DNA from: Poa pratensis
Lineage: Eukaryota; Streptophyta; Magnoliopsida; Poales; Poaceae
Length of the DNA stretch: 64,000 nt
Assembly (NCBI GenBank): GCA_947311845.1
Contig: CAMZMU010000063.1
Span: forward strand, 121,689,964-121,753,963
Direction: 5' to 3'
The notes under the pieces are model-generated. The model was not told the DNA's origin and searched no databases. It worked only from the letters and a program-made list of their open reading frames with translations. A program made the position numbers and the translations under genes. Below, in pieces: positions 21,202 to 32,322 of the stretch. The stretch's first letter is position 1; each line of letters begins with the position of its first letter.

Positions 21202-21401
21202 TGTTGACAGAGGGAAAACCGATGCCCTGATGGGGGCTCGGGCTGCTTGTTATATAATCATAGGAAGAGCCCCTATGGTGGCGAATACAAAGGGATAGGT
21301 GCAAGTGGTGTACTACACCATAATGCCCCTATAGTGGAGAATACAAGGGGATACGGTGCTACTGGAGCACTACACCACCATGACCGTATTAACTTCTAAC
21401 A
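21202..21401 (-). repeat. Copia 5' LTR, 200 bp
   Basis: On the minus strand it begins TGTTAGAAG and ends in CA at 21202, directly before the primer binding site. No second LTR is present for comparison. Confidence 0.75.
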
Positions 21402-23505
21402 CACCTCCGTCGAGCCAACAGGACGGGCCAGCCCAGGCTTATCTTCTGTCCAAACGACGTGCCATCTGGAGAAGACGAGTACTTCCACGTATGGCAGCCC
21501 GGTGGTCCGGTGAAGAAGCTCACGCCCAAGCCCAAAGAGTTCTGTGACCCGGCTCCTATCACCAGGCCTGTCCGTGGCCTCCTCCTTGTCCGCAGCAAGG
21601 GCTACTTCGTTTTCAACCCTTCCACCGGTTCGTCCCTGCTTCTTCCCGACAGCATTGCGCCACTGACGATGAGTCGCCGGTATGAGACATCTACACAACC
21701 CCAGCCACCCCGTTTCTATGACATATCCTACGGCCTGGGCTACTGCTCCGTAACCGGCGAGTTTAAAGTAGTGCGCGTATTCAGCGGCAGCTACAACGGC
21801 GATCCACCCTGCTGCGAGGTCTACATCCTCGACAGGCCGGCGTACTGGAGGCCTACCGCCCAGCAGCCTCCCATGTGCAACGTGTGGGAGGGCAGCCCAG
21901 GCGTGTTCCTTAATGGGTATTTGCACTTCCTTTGCGAGGACGGTGGCGTCATCACTTTCAACGTAAGCGATGAGACCTTCGATTTGCTGATCCCGCCGCC
22001 TCCGTCATCGCCGGAGGATGCTTTCGTCCAGATGGTGGAGCTACATGGGAACTTATGCGTGTGCCAATGCGATGTCGACGGCCTATACCGTATATGGATG
22101 CTGGGAGGTCGACACGAGCCACGGCAGTGGAATCAGCTCTGCTGCATGGATATAACGGCCTGGACGGAAACTGAGTTGATGCAGATAGTAAAGGCCGACT
22201 GGATAGCGCCGCTCTACATGTTTAACAGCGAAAACAATGACGGGCACCAAAAGATCATGTTTGGAACAGGTAACAGCGAGGTAACTCCGCTCTACCTGTT
22301 TACTCTGGACGCTAATGGCGGCTCGGTGGAGACTCTGGTAAGAGCGGAGGACACGATCACGGGTAGCTTTGTTGACTGCGGTTACCCGTTGCTAGGCTTG
22401 TTCCAGGAGAGCCTCGTGCCCGTGGGACGGACGGTCGAGGAGATTGTTTTCTCATCGCCGCCCAAGCAGGCCTGGTTCCACATCCTCAAGTGGATGCCAG
22501 CACACTCCGTCGCCGACCTGAGCTTGGTCTGCAGAGAATGGCGTGCCATGATCATGACTGACCTCTTTATTCATTCGCATGTCCTCCATGCCAACTTGAA
22601 TAAGAGCCCTCGGATTATGATGACCCTTAGTCCCCCATTTGAAGGATGCGTCGATTTGCAGAACTTCATTGATCTTGCCGAGCAGGAATTGGGCCCTAGT
22701 ATTGCATGTTCACAGCCTTGTCATGGTCTCAATGTCGGAACCAGCCATGCCGGCAGTTTTGTTTGCAATCCTGTCATGGGTTACTATGAGAACATAGGAT
22801 TCAAAGATGATGAAGACACTTCCTTTTCTGGTCGTATAGGGTTGGGCTATAACTCAGAGACTACCAAGCATGTGCTAGTGCTTACCAGCTACAAGGAGAA
22901 GAATTTGGCAACACCAGAGTGCCAGCTTGAGTGCAAGCTGCGGTATGTGGAAGAACGGGAATGGCATCCAATAGACCCTCCTCCAAGACCTATAGTATTA
23001 GCTAGCACGCCACACAACTATGCCAATGGCAAAATCTGCTGGCTGGTAGAGCCTAGTCTTGGACAAGCTTCTCTAAATTGTGAAATCGTGGTCTTCGACG
23101 TTCAGTCAGAGGAATTTGAGGTTCTTCAAGGCCCACAGTGCATCCATCCCGTGGGGCGTATGTCCATCCTCTGTCTACAAGGTGCACTTTGTGTGGCTTG
23201 CTCGAACCAGAGCATTAACGTGATTGACATATGGATGATGAAGGACGATAATGGGACCTGGTTAAGGGAGTATCATATAGACCTCACAGAGTCTGCGCCG
23301 AGTATTCGTCAGAGGAGACCACGCCATTGGCTATCGACCCAAAGGACGGACGGATCTTGCTCAGCACGGGTTGGTCATTGGGCTACTATGACCCGAAGAC
23401 GGCCGCACTAGAGACCATCTACAGTTTGGGAATAAAGGAGGATGGCAGGAAGTTCTCTCCTATTATTTGTGATGAAAGTTTAGTCTTCACTCTTGGGGGG
23501 GCGTA
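21402..23505 (+). pseudogene. F-box protein gene, truncated and frameshifted
   Basis: A 650-codon frame (21459-23411) shows two modules. Residues 1-320 resemble an F-box-associated beta domain lacking its own F-box; the part upstream is cut off by the copia LTR at 21401. Residues about 325-375 form a complete F-box (VFSSPPKQAWFHILKWMPAH, then LVCREW), followed by a second associated domain. F-box proteins are substrate receptors of SCF ubiquitin ligases. Near 23290 a one-base change of frame replaces the native C-terminus. The other plus frame continues the family sequence (AIDPKDGRILLSTGW) to a stop at 23505. The gene is therefore probably dead, unless a downstream start gives a single-module protein. 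Confidence 0.75.
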
Positions 23506-23685
23506 ATCCATGGTGCGTGTTCTCCTACGTTATGTAGTGGTGCAGGTTGTCACCAAGAATATACAACTTATAAGCAAAACTGGTCGTTTCATTAGTTAAT
23601 TTTTTTACTGCCGCACATATGTTTCTGCAACTATTTTCTTCGGTGTGACCCGTTTTCAGTTTGATTTATATGTATTTGGCCTCTG
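23506..23685 (+). other. F-box gene 3' flank
   Basis: Probable 3' UTR and spacer of the F-box pseudogene. Nothing further is seen. Confidence 0.4.
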
Positions 23686-24291
23686 TGGCGGATCCAGGAG
23701 TTTGGAAGCAGGGTAGTCCACCTTCATATAATGTTTTTTCACACAGATAAGATATCGCAGCACACTAGATTTTTCTCAAATAATACTAGCACTATTATTG
23801 GACAGTTCTTCAACAATTCCTCCATAAAAATGTTCAATCATTAAATATTCAGTTATACACTGAAGATATCGTGTTATTCTAATCAGTTAGTATGGAGAAT
23901 TGGGGGTTGGAAACTTGACTCGTACCTGACTTCGCTGAACAATCAATCGGTAGTCCTCTTGCATTGGACCGCTTGGAGAGTTGGAAGATTGGATTGGAGC
24001 ACCTGATGCGCTGCTGGCTGCTGCACGCCGCCGGCTCGACGGGAAGGAGCCGATTGCAGCTGGTGCGGCGGCACTGGGACGCCGGGGCGGGCGTGGGGAT
24101 CCCTGCTTTGTGGTCTCGGCTAGGGTAGGGGTGCCGGGGAGGGGGAGGGAGGCGGCCAGGCGGGAAACTGCAAACTGGAAAGTCGGGAGAAAAAGTTTGA
24201 ACTTTGTTTTTTCTTACAAGCTGTGGTATATGGGCCGTCTCAAGATCCCAGGATGGGCCACAGCCCGCCTTGTCAACTTTCTGGATCCGCC
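23686..24291. mobile_element. Candidate small DNA transposon with GGCGGATCCAG ends
   Basis: TGGCGGATCCAG at 23686 is matched by the inverted CTGGATCCGCC at 24281-24291. The interior has a GC-rich block around 24.0-24.2 kb with frames on both strands and no recognised domain. Flanks share TTGGCC but no clean target duplication, so the class is unresolved (hAT-like is possible). Confidence 0.35.
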
Positions 24292-24463
24292 TATGTTGGC
24301 CGTTCTGCCTCCGCTTAATCAAGCTTAGCCGTAAATTTGCGAGTTTTATATCCCGTCTCGGTCTAGATGGAGTTGGGATTATCTCCCAGCCACACACTTT
24401 ACAAATCTACATTGGGAATTTTGTATGGCACCTGAATAAAGTCAACTAGAATATATCGTATAA

Positions 24464-24774
24464 GACTAGCCATAGTGGGAGTATCATAGCTAGTATCATG
24501 CATGTCATGTTGGCAAAAATCTGATGTGGCACAACAATTAATGAGGAAAGAGATGATAGTGGTATCTACCTATGTTACAGTATCATGACACGTAAAACAA
24601 GAAATTTTAATAGCAAGTAAATCTTGTGCATATATTTGCATTGAGATTCTACGAATCAATAAATAAAGTATGACTATGATTCTACTATATGATACTATAC
24701 ATTATAGGGGTAGTATCATACACAAGTATCATATGCATGATACCAATCTATGATACTCCCCACTATGGCTAGTC
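24464..24774. mobile_element. Tourist-type MITE, 311 bp
   Basis: TAA lies on both sides (24461-24463 and 24775-24777). Ends are GACTAGCCATAGTGGGAGTA and its near-perfect complement. The 3-bp TAA target and this TIR type fit PIF/Harbinger-derived Tourist MITEs. Confidence 0.88.
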
Positions 24775-24889
24775 TAATGTTACTATAGTCCATGCAGGCT
24801 TCAGTTTGCAGCCCAACAAGCAAACAGACATACAAATGGCTAGCATCAGCGAGCAGGGTCAAGTGGATGACTAGTACTCCGTATATTTG

Positions 24890-25019
24890 TGTTAGAGTAG
24901 ATTGTGCATATTGTATTTTGCCCATATGTTAGGGGCCTTCCTGCATATTCACCTATACATGTACTATATATATGTGGCCTTTGGCCCCATGGTAATACAA
25001 GCAGTCTATTACCCTAACA
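24890..25019 (+). repeat. Copia 5' LTR, 130 bp
   Basis: Begins TGTTAGAGTAG and ends CCCTAACA, so the termini are TGTTAG...CTAACA. Its last 22 bases (24998-25019) are identical to 26977-26998. Confidence 0.92.
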
Positions 25020-25032
25020 TGGTATCAGAGCC
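25020..25032 (+). other. Copia primer binding site
   Basis: TGGTATCAGAGCC directly follows the LTR; it is the standard site complementary to initiator methionine tRNA. Confidence 0.92.
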
Positions 25033-25493
25033 ACTTTAGTTTTTTTTTTCTCCCCTACCGCACGCACCGTCGCCGTCGTCGCGCCCCCGGCAACTCGCCG
25101 CCGCGCCCCGGCCGCCACCGCGCGTCTCCCGTCGCTAGCTTTTCCAGGCCGTCCGCGTCCTTGCCGCCGTCGCCGGTCCATCTCGGGGATCAAGGAGAGC
25201 AAGCCACTACGATCTCCAAGGATCGATCAGATCCCTGCTGCTGTCTCACGTGCTAGCAACCTCACGTGCTGCACGTACTGCTGCTGCTGCTCCCGTGCAC
25301 GTATCAGAGGCGTGGATCAGATCCCTTGCTGCGAGTTGCTCTCCCTCCAGTATCGATCAGATCCTTGCTGCGAGTTCCCGTCGCGGCGCCGTTTCTGCCT
25401 TCGCTGCTTCCCGTCGCGGCGACGCATCGATCGATCGGTTTCCTCTGCGTTGACTTCTTTTCCTTCTCTGTAAAAAAAAAAAAAAAAGGAGAG

Positions 25494-26996
25494 ATGTCTA
25501 CCTCGTCGGGCTATGTTGCGATTCCTCGCTGCCCGATTATCTTTGATGGAGCGAATTATCCTGATTTCGCCAACTTCATGCGCGTCCACATGCGCGGTCT
25601 TCGTCTGTGGGCTGTGCTTTCTGGCGAGGTCCTCTGTCCGCCCCACCCCGTTGCTCCTTCGGTGCCTGTTGCACCGACGCCTACTGCCCTTGCCTCTGAT
25701 GCTTCTCAGGAGGACAAGGATTCCGCCACTAGTGCTGATGCTATTGCTATGACTGCTTATGACCGGCAGGTCCAGGACCATTCTGCTGCTGTTGCGACAT
25801 ACCGGCAGGATCTGACTGCCTACTCTCAGTGGATAGATGAGGATGCTCGTGCTGCTGCTGTTCTGACTTCCAGTGTCCTGCCTCAGTATGCTGCTGAGTT
25901 TATGGCTCTTCCCACTGCTGCTGCTCAGTGGGCCTTTCTTCGTCAGCGTTACCAGCCGTCTGGGGATGCTCTTTACCTGTCAGTGGTCCGCCAGGAGCAT
26001 GCCCTTCAGCAGGGCGATTTGACTATTGATGAGTTCTACACTCAGAGTGCTGCTATTTGGCGTCAGCTTGATTCTCTTCGTACGCCTGTGTGTGCCACCT
26101 GTCCCTGCTGCTTGATTGTCCGCGCCGACCTGGAGTTTCAGCGCGTCTTTGAGTTTCTGTCGCGGCTCCGCAAGGAGTTTGAGCCACGCCGTGCACAGCT
26201 ACATGCCCGTGGTCGTGTTCCGCTCTCTGAGGTCCTGTCTGAGCTTCGTGCTGAGGAGACTCGTCTTCGTGGTGCTGGTCTTCTGGAGGTTCCCTCTGTT
26301 CTTGCTGCTCGTGGTCCTCCTGTGCCGTCTGCTCGTGGTCCTGCTCCGCCACAGCCTCCGTCGCGGTCTTCAGTACCGCCGATACTACCTACTCCTCAGG
26401 TTCAGGGTCAGAGTCAGCCCCCGCAGTCTCGTGGTTCTCGTGGTCCTTGCACCTACTGTGGCAAGCCTGGCCATGATATTTCTGGCTGCTGGCAGAGGGA
26501 TCCCAGCTTACGTCAGCAGTATCTTGCTCGTCGGAGGACTGGTTCTTCAGGATCTTCAGGCTCTTCAGGTTCTTCTGCTGCTGCACTGTCTGATCAGGAC
26601 ATTATCCGTGGTCTTCGTGGTCTGCTCGCTGCTTCCGGCTCTTCCTTGCCGGGTTCTGCTGGTTCTGTGTCTGGATCTTCTGGCAACACGCGACCACCAC
26701 CTTCTACACACTCAGGTATGTCATCCCCGTGGTATCTGGATTCTGGAGCTTCTTTTCATATGACTTCTGCGTCTTCTATTCTTACTGCTCTTCGCTCTCT
26801 TATTTCTCCTGTTCGTGTCATCACGGCTGATGGTACCTCTCTTCCTGTTTCTAGTCGAGGCACCCTCTCTACTTCATCTTTCTCTGTTCCTGATGTTTCT
26901 CATGTCCCTAGCCTTAAGATGAACTTGTTTTCTGCTAGTCAGCTTACTGATTCTGGTTGTCGCGTCATTCTTGACGCAAGCAGTCTATTACCCTAA
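25494..26996 (+). pseudogene. Copia Gag plus start of protease, 500 aa
   Basis: The start at 25494 follows an A-rich leader and begins MSTSSGY; an in-frame upstream Met at 25266 lies in the leader and is less likely. Gag core spans roughly residues 10-260. A zinc knuckle CX2CX4HX4C (CTYCGKPGHDISGC) follows, then a serine/glycine linker, then the protease active-site motif WYLDSGASFHMT. The frame then stops inside the 3' LTR remnant at 26994-26996. The open frame is unbroken, so a Gag-like protein could still be made. Integrase, reverse transcriptase and RNase H are absent. Confidence 0.85.
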
Positions 26997-26998
26997 CA
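26977..26998 (+). repeat. 3' LTR remnant, 22 bp
   Basis: Identical to the last 22 bases of the 5' LTR and bordered by the ATTTG target duplication. Confidence 0.9.
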
Positions 26999-27396
26999 AT
27001 TTGAACGCAAAAGGGATCACCGACACAAGAACCCACAAATTCAAATTCATTTTCACTGTAAAGTGTAAACCCGGGGGTCTAGCTAGGAGATTCTGCAAGA
27101 ACAGAATTAGTTCAGCGGGACGTCCATGGGCATACAAGCAAGACACCTACAATCTTATAGAGCAAGACATTACATGTCACTGCTGCACATGGTATAGTCT
27201 ACAGCCAGTTTTTATGCCATTCGACACTAACAGGCGACGGCCAACACAGATGATAGGAAACTCATGGCTCAGCTTATCCCAGCACCCCAGATAGAATATC
27301 AGCATCCTAAGTGACACGGACAGGAAGAAACGCTGCAAGCACAAGATAAGAACGGGGTGGCATGTCATCCATCCCTCCAGGAGAATAGAAGTCTGT

Positions 27397-30110
27397 TTAG
27401 GAGACAGTAACGCCATCCAGCTCTGCTTGAGCTACTGCTGCACCGATTGCATCGATCACTTCCATCTTTCCGAGGGTCACCGCTTCATCCATTGGGGTTT
27501 TCTCGTGGCTGCAGAATACCAAAACCATGCCTTAAAAACACACAATCATCGCTTAGAAAAAATCTAATACATTGGTCCTGAAAAGATTCATTTTTTCACC
27601 AGATCGTAAAGTTTCATGGATGTTTTATCATGGAATAACTTTCCATTGGTAATACATATAGAGCTTAGCAGACCAGTTCAAATATTCGCAATAACTTAAA
27701 AAAAACTGAGTAACGCAACAGGACGTAACACTCAAATTGGCTTTCTTGTTTGGGAACACAATGCAGCCTTAGAAATGTTGCAATCTGAACTGGGACTTAG
27801 TAACTACGGAGTAAATGTACTCAACTACAGAAATAAATGTACTTACAGAAAATAACAATATTGTAGGGCATCTCGCATTGTAGAGTATAAAATCCTAGAA
27901 TGCAAAATTCTCGGGGATAGACCAAGCCATTAATTATATTACTAATTTACTATAATAAAACACTGTTGTTTGCTTGAATTCTATAGTGAGATAAAACTGA
28001 AGTCATGGTTGCTTAAGCCATGGGGTGCAGGAAGCGGCGAGGTCAAGGCGACTATGAGTTTAACTGACAAATGTGGTCTTGAGCACCTGAAACTACTTGT
28101 GTAAATGCCTGAGCCAGGTAGTTGTTTTCTTGATAATTATTAGAGCTGGTAATGATGCATTCAGATTACCTACTAAGATTTCTTGAGAGAGGATATGCAC
28201 ACTTTTTTCTTGAGTAATGACGGTGGTTGCTTAGTCAAATACTAAAGCGGCCATGCCTTTTCCTATCTATAGACTAGCACACAGTAACAAATAACTGTAA
28301 AAGAAATTGATGAGAAAAGATATCACTTAAGCAGTCATGACTTTTTTACATATTCTTACCGTAGAAAGCGTAAAACTCAACCAAACAATATTGGGGTATT
28401 ACAGTATTCATATAATGGATTGCTCAATTGCCGAGAATTTTACATGCTGTGATCTAATATTCTACAACAGGGGGGTCCTGCCATGTGCTCATTTTCTCTA
28501 AGTACATTTATTTTCAGTAGTTCCTCAGTCATAGTTAATCCCAGCTCGGGTTGCAACATTTCTACGATTTGTATTCCAGTGCATTACTATCTGTTGTGGT
28601 ATCTCAATTATGTTAGGATACTGCAAAAATGTGACTGCGCTGCTAAGTTCTACATGTCCAACCAACAGAAAGTTACTTTATGATAAAATTATATCCATGA
28701 GACTTAGCAGTTAAGAGAAAAGTAAAATGACTGCAGCAATAAAGCATTACTTATTGGTGCAGTCATTCTAGCTGTCAAAAAAACTATTGGTGCAGTCATC
28801 TACATTTGATGTACCTGTTCAGTGCACTTACGATAGCCCCAGCACATATCAAAGCTTTGATTACCTGGGTAGGTATTTTTATAAGCAGTGGTGAGAATAC
28901 GTTTTAAAATTAGTACAAGAAAAAACATTATTAGAACAGTGAGGCAACTGAACCACCTCTATATGTCCATTGAGACATGCCCAGTGGAGAGGCGTGTTCT
29001 TCTCCAAGTTTGTACAATTAACATTCTGTATATAAGTATACATCCATAAAGAACAGTTAGCACTATAACATGAATTTCTGAAGAAATGTGCAAATGAGGT
29101 TTAAGTCCATAAGATAACTTCAACAATCCAAAGGAACAAAGCTTAACTACAAATATTGAAGTAGTAGTATAGTTTATCTGGTAGTAAAATGCAAGAAAAT
29201 CCTAAAAAAGTAGCTTTCTTACCGCTCCATTTTGAATCAAGTACTCCACCACAGCAAGATGCCCATTGGCAGAAGCCATATGAAGAGCTGGCAGTAATGG
29301 GAAAAGGGTTAGGTATCTCCCTAAGTGGTCTACAGCCATGTTTGGTTGAATCGTCAAGTTTGTTACTAAGCTTCAAATGAATTTGGAAGTTCTCAATTTT
29401 CAGAGACTTCTAGTGTTTATAAGTTAAACTATGATAGTGGCACATACTACAAATTGCGCTTCTACCCCACTTCAACAAAATCACAACGATTTAATCTACC
29501 AAAGAAAGTAATGATATCTATTGACCTATCATATACCTAATTTCCCATGCTACATACTCCCTCCGTTCCAAACAAGATGACTTTCGTTTGTCAACATGTG
29601 GATGTATCTACACGTAACATGTCTAGATACATCCACATATTGACAAATGGAAGTCATCTAATTTGGAACTGAGGGAGTAGTATATTATCTGCAAGTACGC
29701 AACTATCTCCATGACATACTCACAGACATTCCTCAAAAAACATACTCACACCATACTTAAATCAAGTGGTAGAACCAAAAAAAATCTGAGCACAAAAGTA
29801 AGAGCAATCCCGGCAGTTGAGCTTGAACAGTTTGAGCAAGAATAAAACCAACCCGTTCGCCCTTGCGAATCTGCGGAGTCCAGGGAAACTCCGACAGAGA
29901 ACAGGGCGACGACGTCTTCCAGCTCGTCGTACCTCGCGGCCTGGCAGAACAACTAAATCAAAAACCGCCGAAAAGAAGAGCACACGAGCGAGGGAGGCAG
30001 AACCCGGAGGTGAGGTGGTGTGCGGGGAGGTGTGGGAGACTTACGTCGATGAGATCCTGGGCCTGCTCGGCGGCGCTGGCGGGGGTTGGCTGCGCCGATT
30101 CGACGCCCAT
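27397..30110 (-). CDS. Ankyrin-repeat protein, 149 aa, six exons
   Basis: Exons (minus): 30110-30045, 29940-29853, 29287-29223, 29025-28957, 28864-28815, 27508-27397, totalling 450 bp including the stop. All introns follow GT-AG and phases join exactly. The protein begins MGVESAQPTP and has an acidic/alanine-rich start. Three ankyrin units follow: one starting AARYDELEDVV, one with GRTALHMASANGHLAVV, one with NTPLHWACLNGHIEV, plus a C-terminal cap with EKTPMDEA. Ankyrin repeats bind proteins. Size and layout resemble small Yar1-like ankyrin proteins of fungi and plants, but a ribosome-related role is only inference. Exon 5 uses the donor after AACAG; an earlier GTAAGT at 28831 would break the frame. 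A Stowaway MITE lies in intron 2. Confidence 0.88.
29557..29677. mobile_element. Stowaway MITE, 121 bp
   Basis: TA at 29555-29556 and 29678-29679. Ends CTCCCTCCGTTCCAAA and its complement, with a near-complete internal palindrome (GGATGTATCTA and complement). It sits in intron 2 of the ankyrin gene. Confidence 0.93.
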
Positions 30111-30260
30111 CTCCGAGTGCGCGAGAAAGCTTGGAGGATGAGGGGAGTTGGTGTCGCGGTGCCGCCGGCTGCGCTGCGCTTTCCCTGCGTACGGCGGCGG
30201 CGGCGGCGGCGGGTTCTGCTGTGCTGCTCCTATCTTTTTGTTTTTTTTTGGTCCAGAAAT
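30111..30260 (-). promoter_or_regulatory. Ankyrin gene 5' leader/promoter with GGC repeat
   Basis: GC-rich DNA directly upstream of the start codon, including a run of GGC triplets at about 30191-30211. The transcription start is not defined. Confidence 0.4.
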
Positions 30261-30685
30261 TCTATTCATAAACATGACGAACAGGAAGCGTTTCTTCGGC
30301 CCAGCCCACGTTGGTCGTGTCGATTCTTCCCGGCTTATGGACTTTAATTGGTCGGGCCGGAGCGAAGATGAGACTGAATTTAACTTTTTATCTGCACAGT
30401 TTTCATATGAATTTGGTTCACATTTCAACAACATTAGAACCATCCGATAAACCTAAAAATTTGGAGTTCCTCACACACGTTTAGATCCTTAGAAATTTTA
30501 GCATTGTGGCCACCAATTTCAACGGGTGAAGAGATGTTGGGGCTCATTGTACATGCTCTCCATGTTTACTCAACTGAACATTATAGTTGTGAGTGGTCAT
30601 CTTTTTGTGGTTTGAGAGAGAAAAATCGAGACATAATTTTTGATTGGTCATCTTGTTTCAAGCCGTTTAGGGCTAAGCGCAACTA
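30261..30685. other. Ankyrin gene distal upstream region, no gene
   Basis: Short frames only. No TE terminus recognised before the LINE 3' end near 30.69 kb. Confidence 0.4.
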
Positions 30686-30689
30686 TCAA

Positions 30690-30740
30690 ATACTTTTTCG
30701 GGAGTACGCAATTGCATACCTTACTTTTATAGAAGGAATG
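30690..30740 (-). mobile_element. LINE 3'-end module, copy 1
   Basis: On the minus strand reads CCTTCTATAAAAGTAAGG then CAATTGCGTACTC. The same module ends the sequences at 31.50-31.55 kb and 40.94-40.98 kb, so it marks the 3' end of one LINE (or SINE) family. Confidence 0.65.
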
Positions 30741-30839
30741 AGTTTAAGTTACAAGAGTTGTTCTTGCCATATATAGACAGCAAATAAACATCAACACACC
30801 CACCAAGATCACTCGCCTAGACCTATATCACACTAAGTT

Positions 30840-31550
30840 TGCGTCACCCACACCAGCCTTGCTCCACATCTTCATGTATTCAATGATTTTCGCCGCCAGG
30901 CCATCTTCAATGACTTAAGGGACGAAAGTCTTTGCTCGTCTTCGGTCGAGGCCGGCGACGACGGCGCCCGTGGGTGTCGTTTACCTTCTTGAAGGCGTCG
31001 CCGAGGTGTGTCGACACCGTACTCGCTTTCATTCCTGCTTGGTTGATGTCTCCGGGCGAAAGCCTAGGTTCGGAGTTGGATCGGCGCGATAGCGGCGTCC
31101 TTGACGTCGTCCCTCTCTTGAGAGTATCGTGTTTGGAGACACGGCTTGGAAGGTCATATGTTGCATTCCTCCGGTGATCGCCGCTATCCAAGATTGTTCT
31201 GCAGGGGCACCATGCACACCATCGCTAGCGTGGACAAGATGACGCCTTCTCGGGATGGACCAAATCCCGCCATCCGCCTACTTTAGGATGGTGCGTCGAC
31301 GAGGGAAGTCAAGATGGAGGTGTTCTTCTTCGAGACGTCGGCATCGGCTGAGACACGGCCTTGCTGATCAGTTTAGGATAGTCTTTTCTTGTCGTTGTTG
31401 TTGTTGTGTGTGGAGGGATGTCTTCGGACTAGCCGGTGTGGAGTTGTGTGACAGTGTTGTGCGCAACGGACTGTCACGTTTCTTGTACTCAAACCTCTGC
31501 CTTCTATAAAAATAAGGTACACAATTGCGTACTCTCTAAAAAAAAAATTC
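30840..31550 (+). mobile_element. LINE 3' region ending in poly(A)
   Basis: A GC-rich 3' UTR-like block containing TCGTTGTTGTTGTTGTGTG and ending CCTTCTATAAAAATAAGG, CAATTGCGTACTC and an A-run (about 31535-31550), as in plant LINE 3' ends. No open reverse transcriptase is present, so the copy is 5'-truncated. Confidence 0.6.
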
Positions 31551-31559
31551 CAGGAAATA

Positions 31560-31840
31560 AGAATAACCCAAGAGTCCAAACGCTTTTTGTTTTTCTTGTT
31601 CAGCAAAGCCCTCTCCTTAAGCAACCACGCATCGGCGTGCTGATCGGTCATTGCATAGCTTGTTGACTGTTCCACACACTGAATCATAATATGATCAACT
31701 GCTTCTTCTTCTTGCAAGCAAAGGTGGCATGTCTTACAACAACAGCTGAATTCTCCCCTACATCGGCTATCCACCTATTGTTCATCAAAGCTTCTGCCAC
31801 GGTGCGCTTGTCTTTGCTTCGTGTTGGAATGCGTCTGTCA
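31560..31840 (-). pseudogene. LINE remnant, zf-RVT domain
   Basis: Minus-strand translation contains CHLCLQEEEAVDHIMIQC, the CX2C...HX4C zf-RVT motif of LINE polymerases. The plus-oriented LINE tail at 31.5 kb lies beside it, suggesting one LINE inserted into another. No catalytic domain remains. Confidence 0.75.
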
Positions 31841-32322
31841 AATACTACTCCCTTTCAAGAGAGATGAGCCCAATAAGACTACACGGAGTATTGCAAGAAG
31901 TTCCAGAACCAGCTTCTAGTTTATAGTTTCTGTTAGAGAGATCAAATTTGAAACTTGAGAAATTCAAATATTTAACTAAGAGAAAACACATGACACCAAG
32001 AATGAAAACAGAAGACATCACATCATATGCGTCTACTCATTCGCAAAAAAAAAAGCGTCTTCATTAATGACAGTTTTTTTTTGCAGACATGCTTTATTTT
32101 CATATTTAAGCTAGGGCTCAGCACTAGAGCACTCGTTTCCAGAATTCCCATCCATGACAATAATGTCCAGTAGTGGATTTACAAATATCGCTGGCAATCT
32201 GGCTCGCTGCTAGGTCCAGAGGGCATGACGCAAAGATAACGAATGAGTTTCGATTTATTTTGTTGCGAGAAGAGTTCAGGTGCACAAAACGAGATGCATT
32301 CTGAAATATCTCAAGCTATGAT
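31841..32322. other. 3' flank of the glucosidase gene
   Basis: Lies after the stop of the minus-strand glucosidase and likely includes its 3' UTR. No other feature recognised. Confidence 0.4.

Larger units (their letters stand above)
17654..21401 (-). mobile_element. Truncated, decayed copia retrotransposon
   Basis: One LTR (21202-21401), the primer binding site, gag, protease, integrase and the first part of reverse transcriptase are present in copia order on the minus strand. The 3' part (rest of reverse transcriptase, RNase H, second LTR) is missing at the junction with the Mutator-like element. At least three frameshifts and one in-frame stop break the polyprotein. The LTR insertion edge truncates the adjacent F-box gene. 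Confidence 0.9.
24885..27003 (+). mobile_element. Copia element with deleted pol and 3' LTR
   Basis: The 5-bp target duplication ATTTG is perfect at 24885-24889 and 26999-27003. The 5' LTR (24890-25019) is followed at once by the primer binding site. After gag and the start of protease the DNA jumps directly into the last 22 bases of the LTR (26977-26998). All of pol and most of the 3' LTR are gone, although both outer borders are intact. The deletion therefore happened inside the inserted element or in its template. Confidence 0.93.

Noticed and set aside
26116..26763. 215-aa frame overlapping copia gag
   Set aside because: It is the shifted frame of the gag coding sequence, leucine-rich by codon shift.
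28816..28831. Earlier donor GTAAGT for ankyrin exon 5
   Set aside because: It shifts the last exon out of frame. The donor after AACAG restores the family-like LNSHEKTPMDEA reading.
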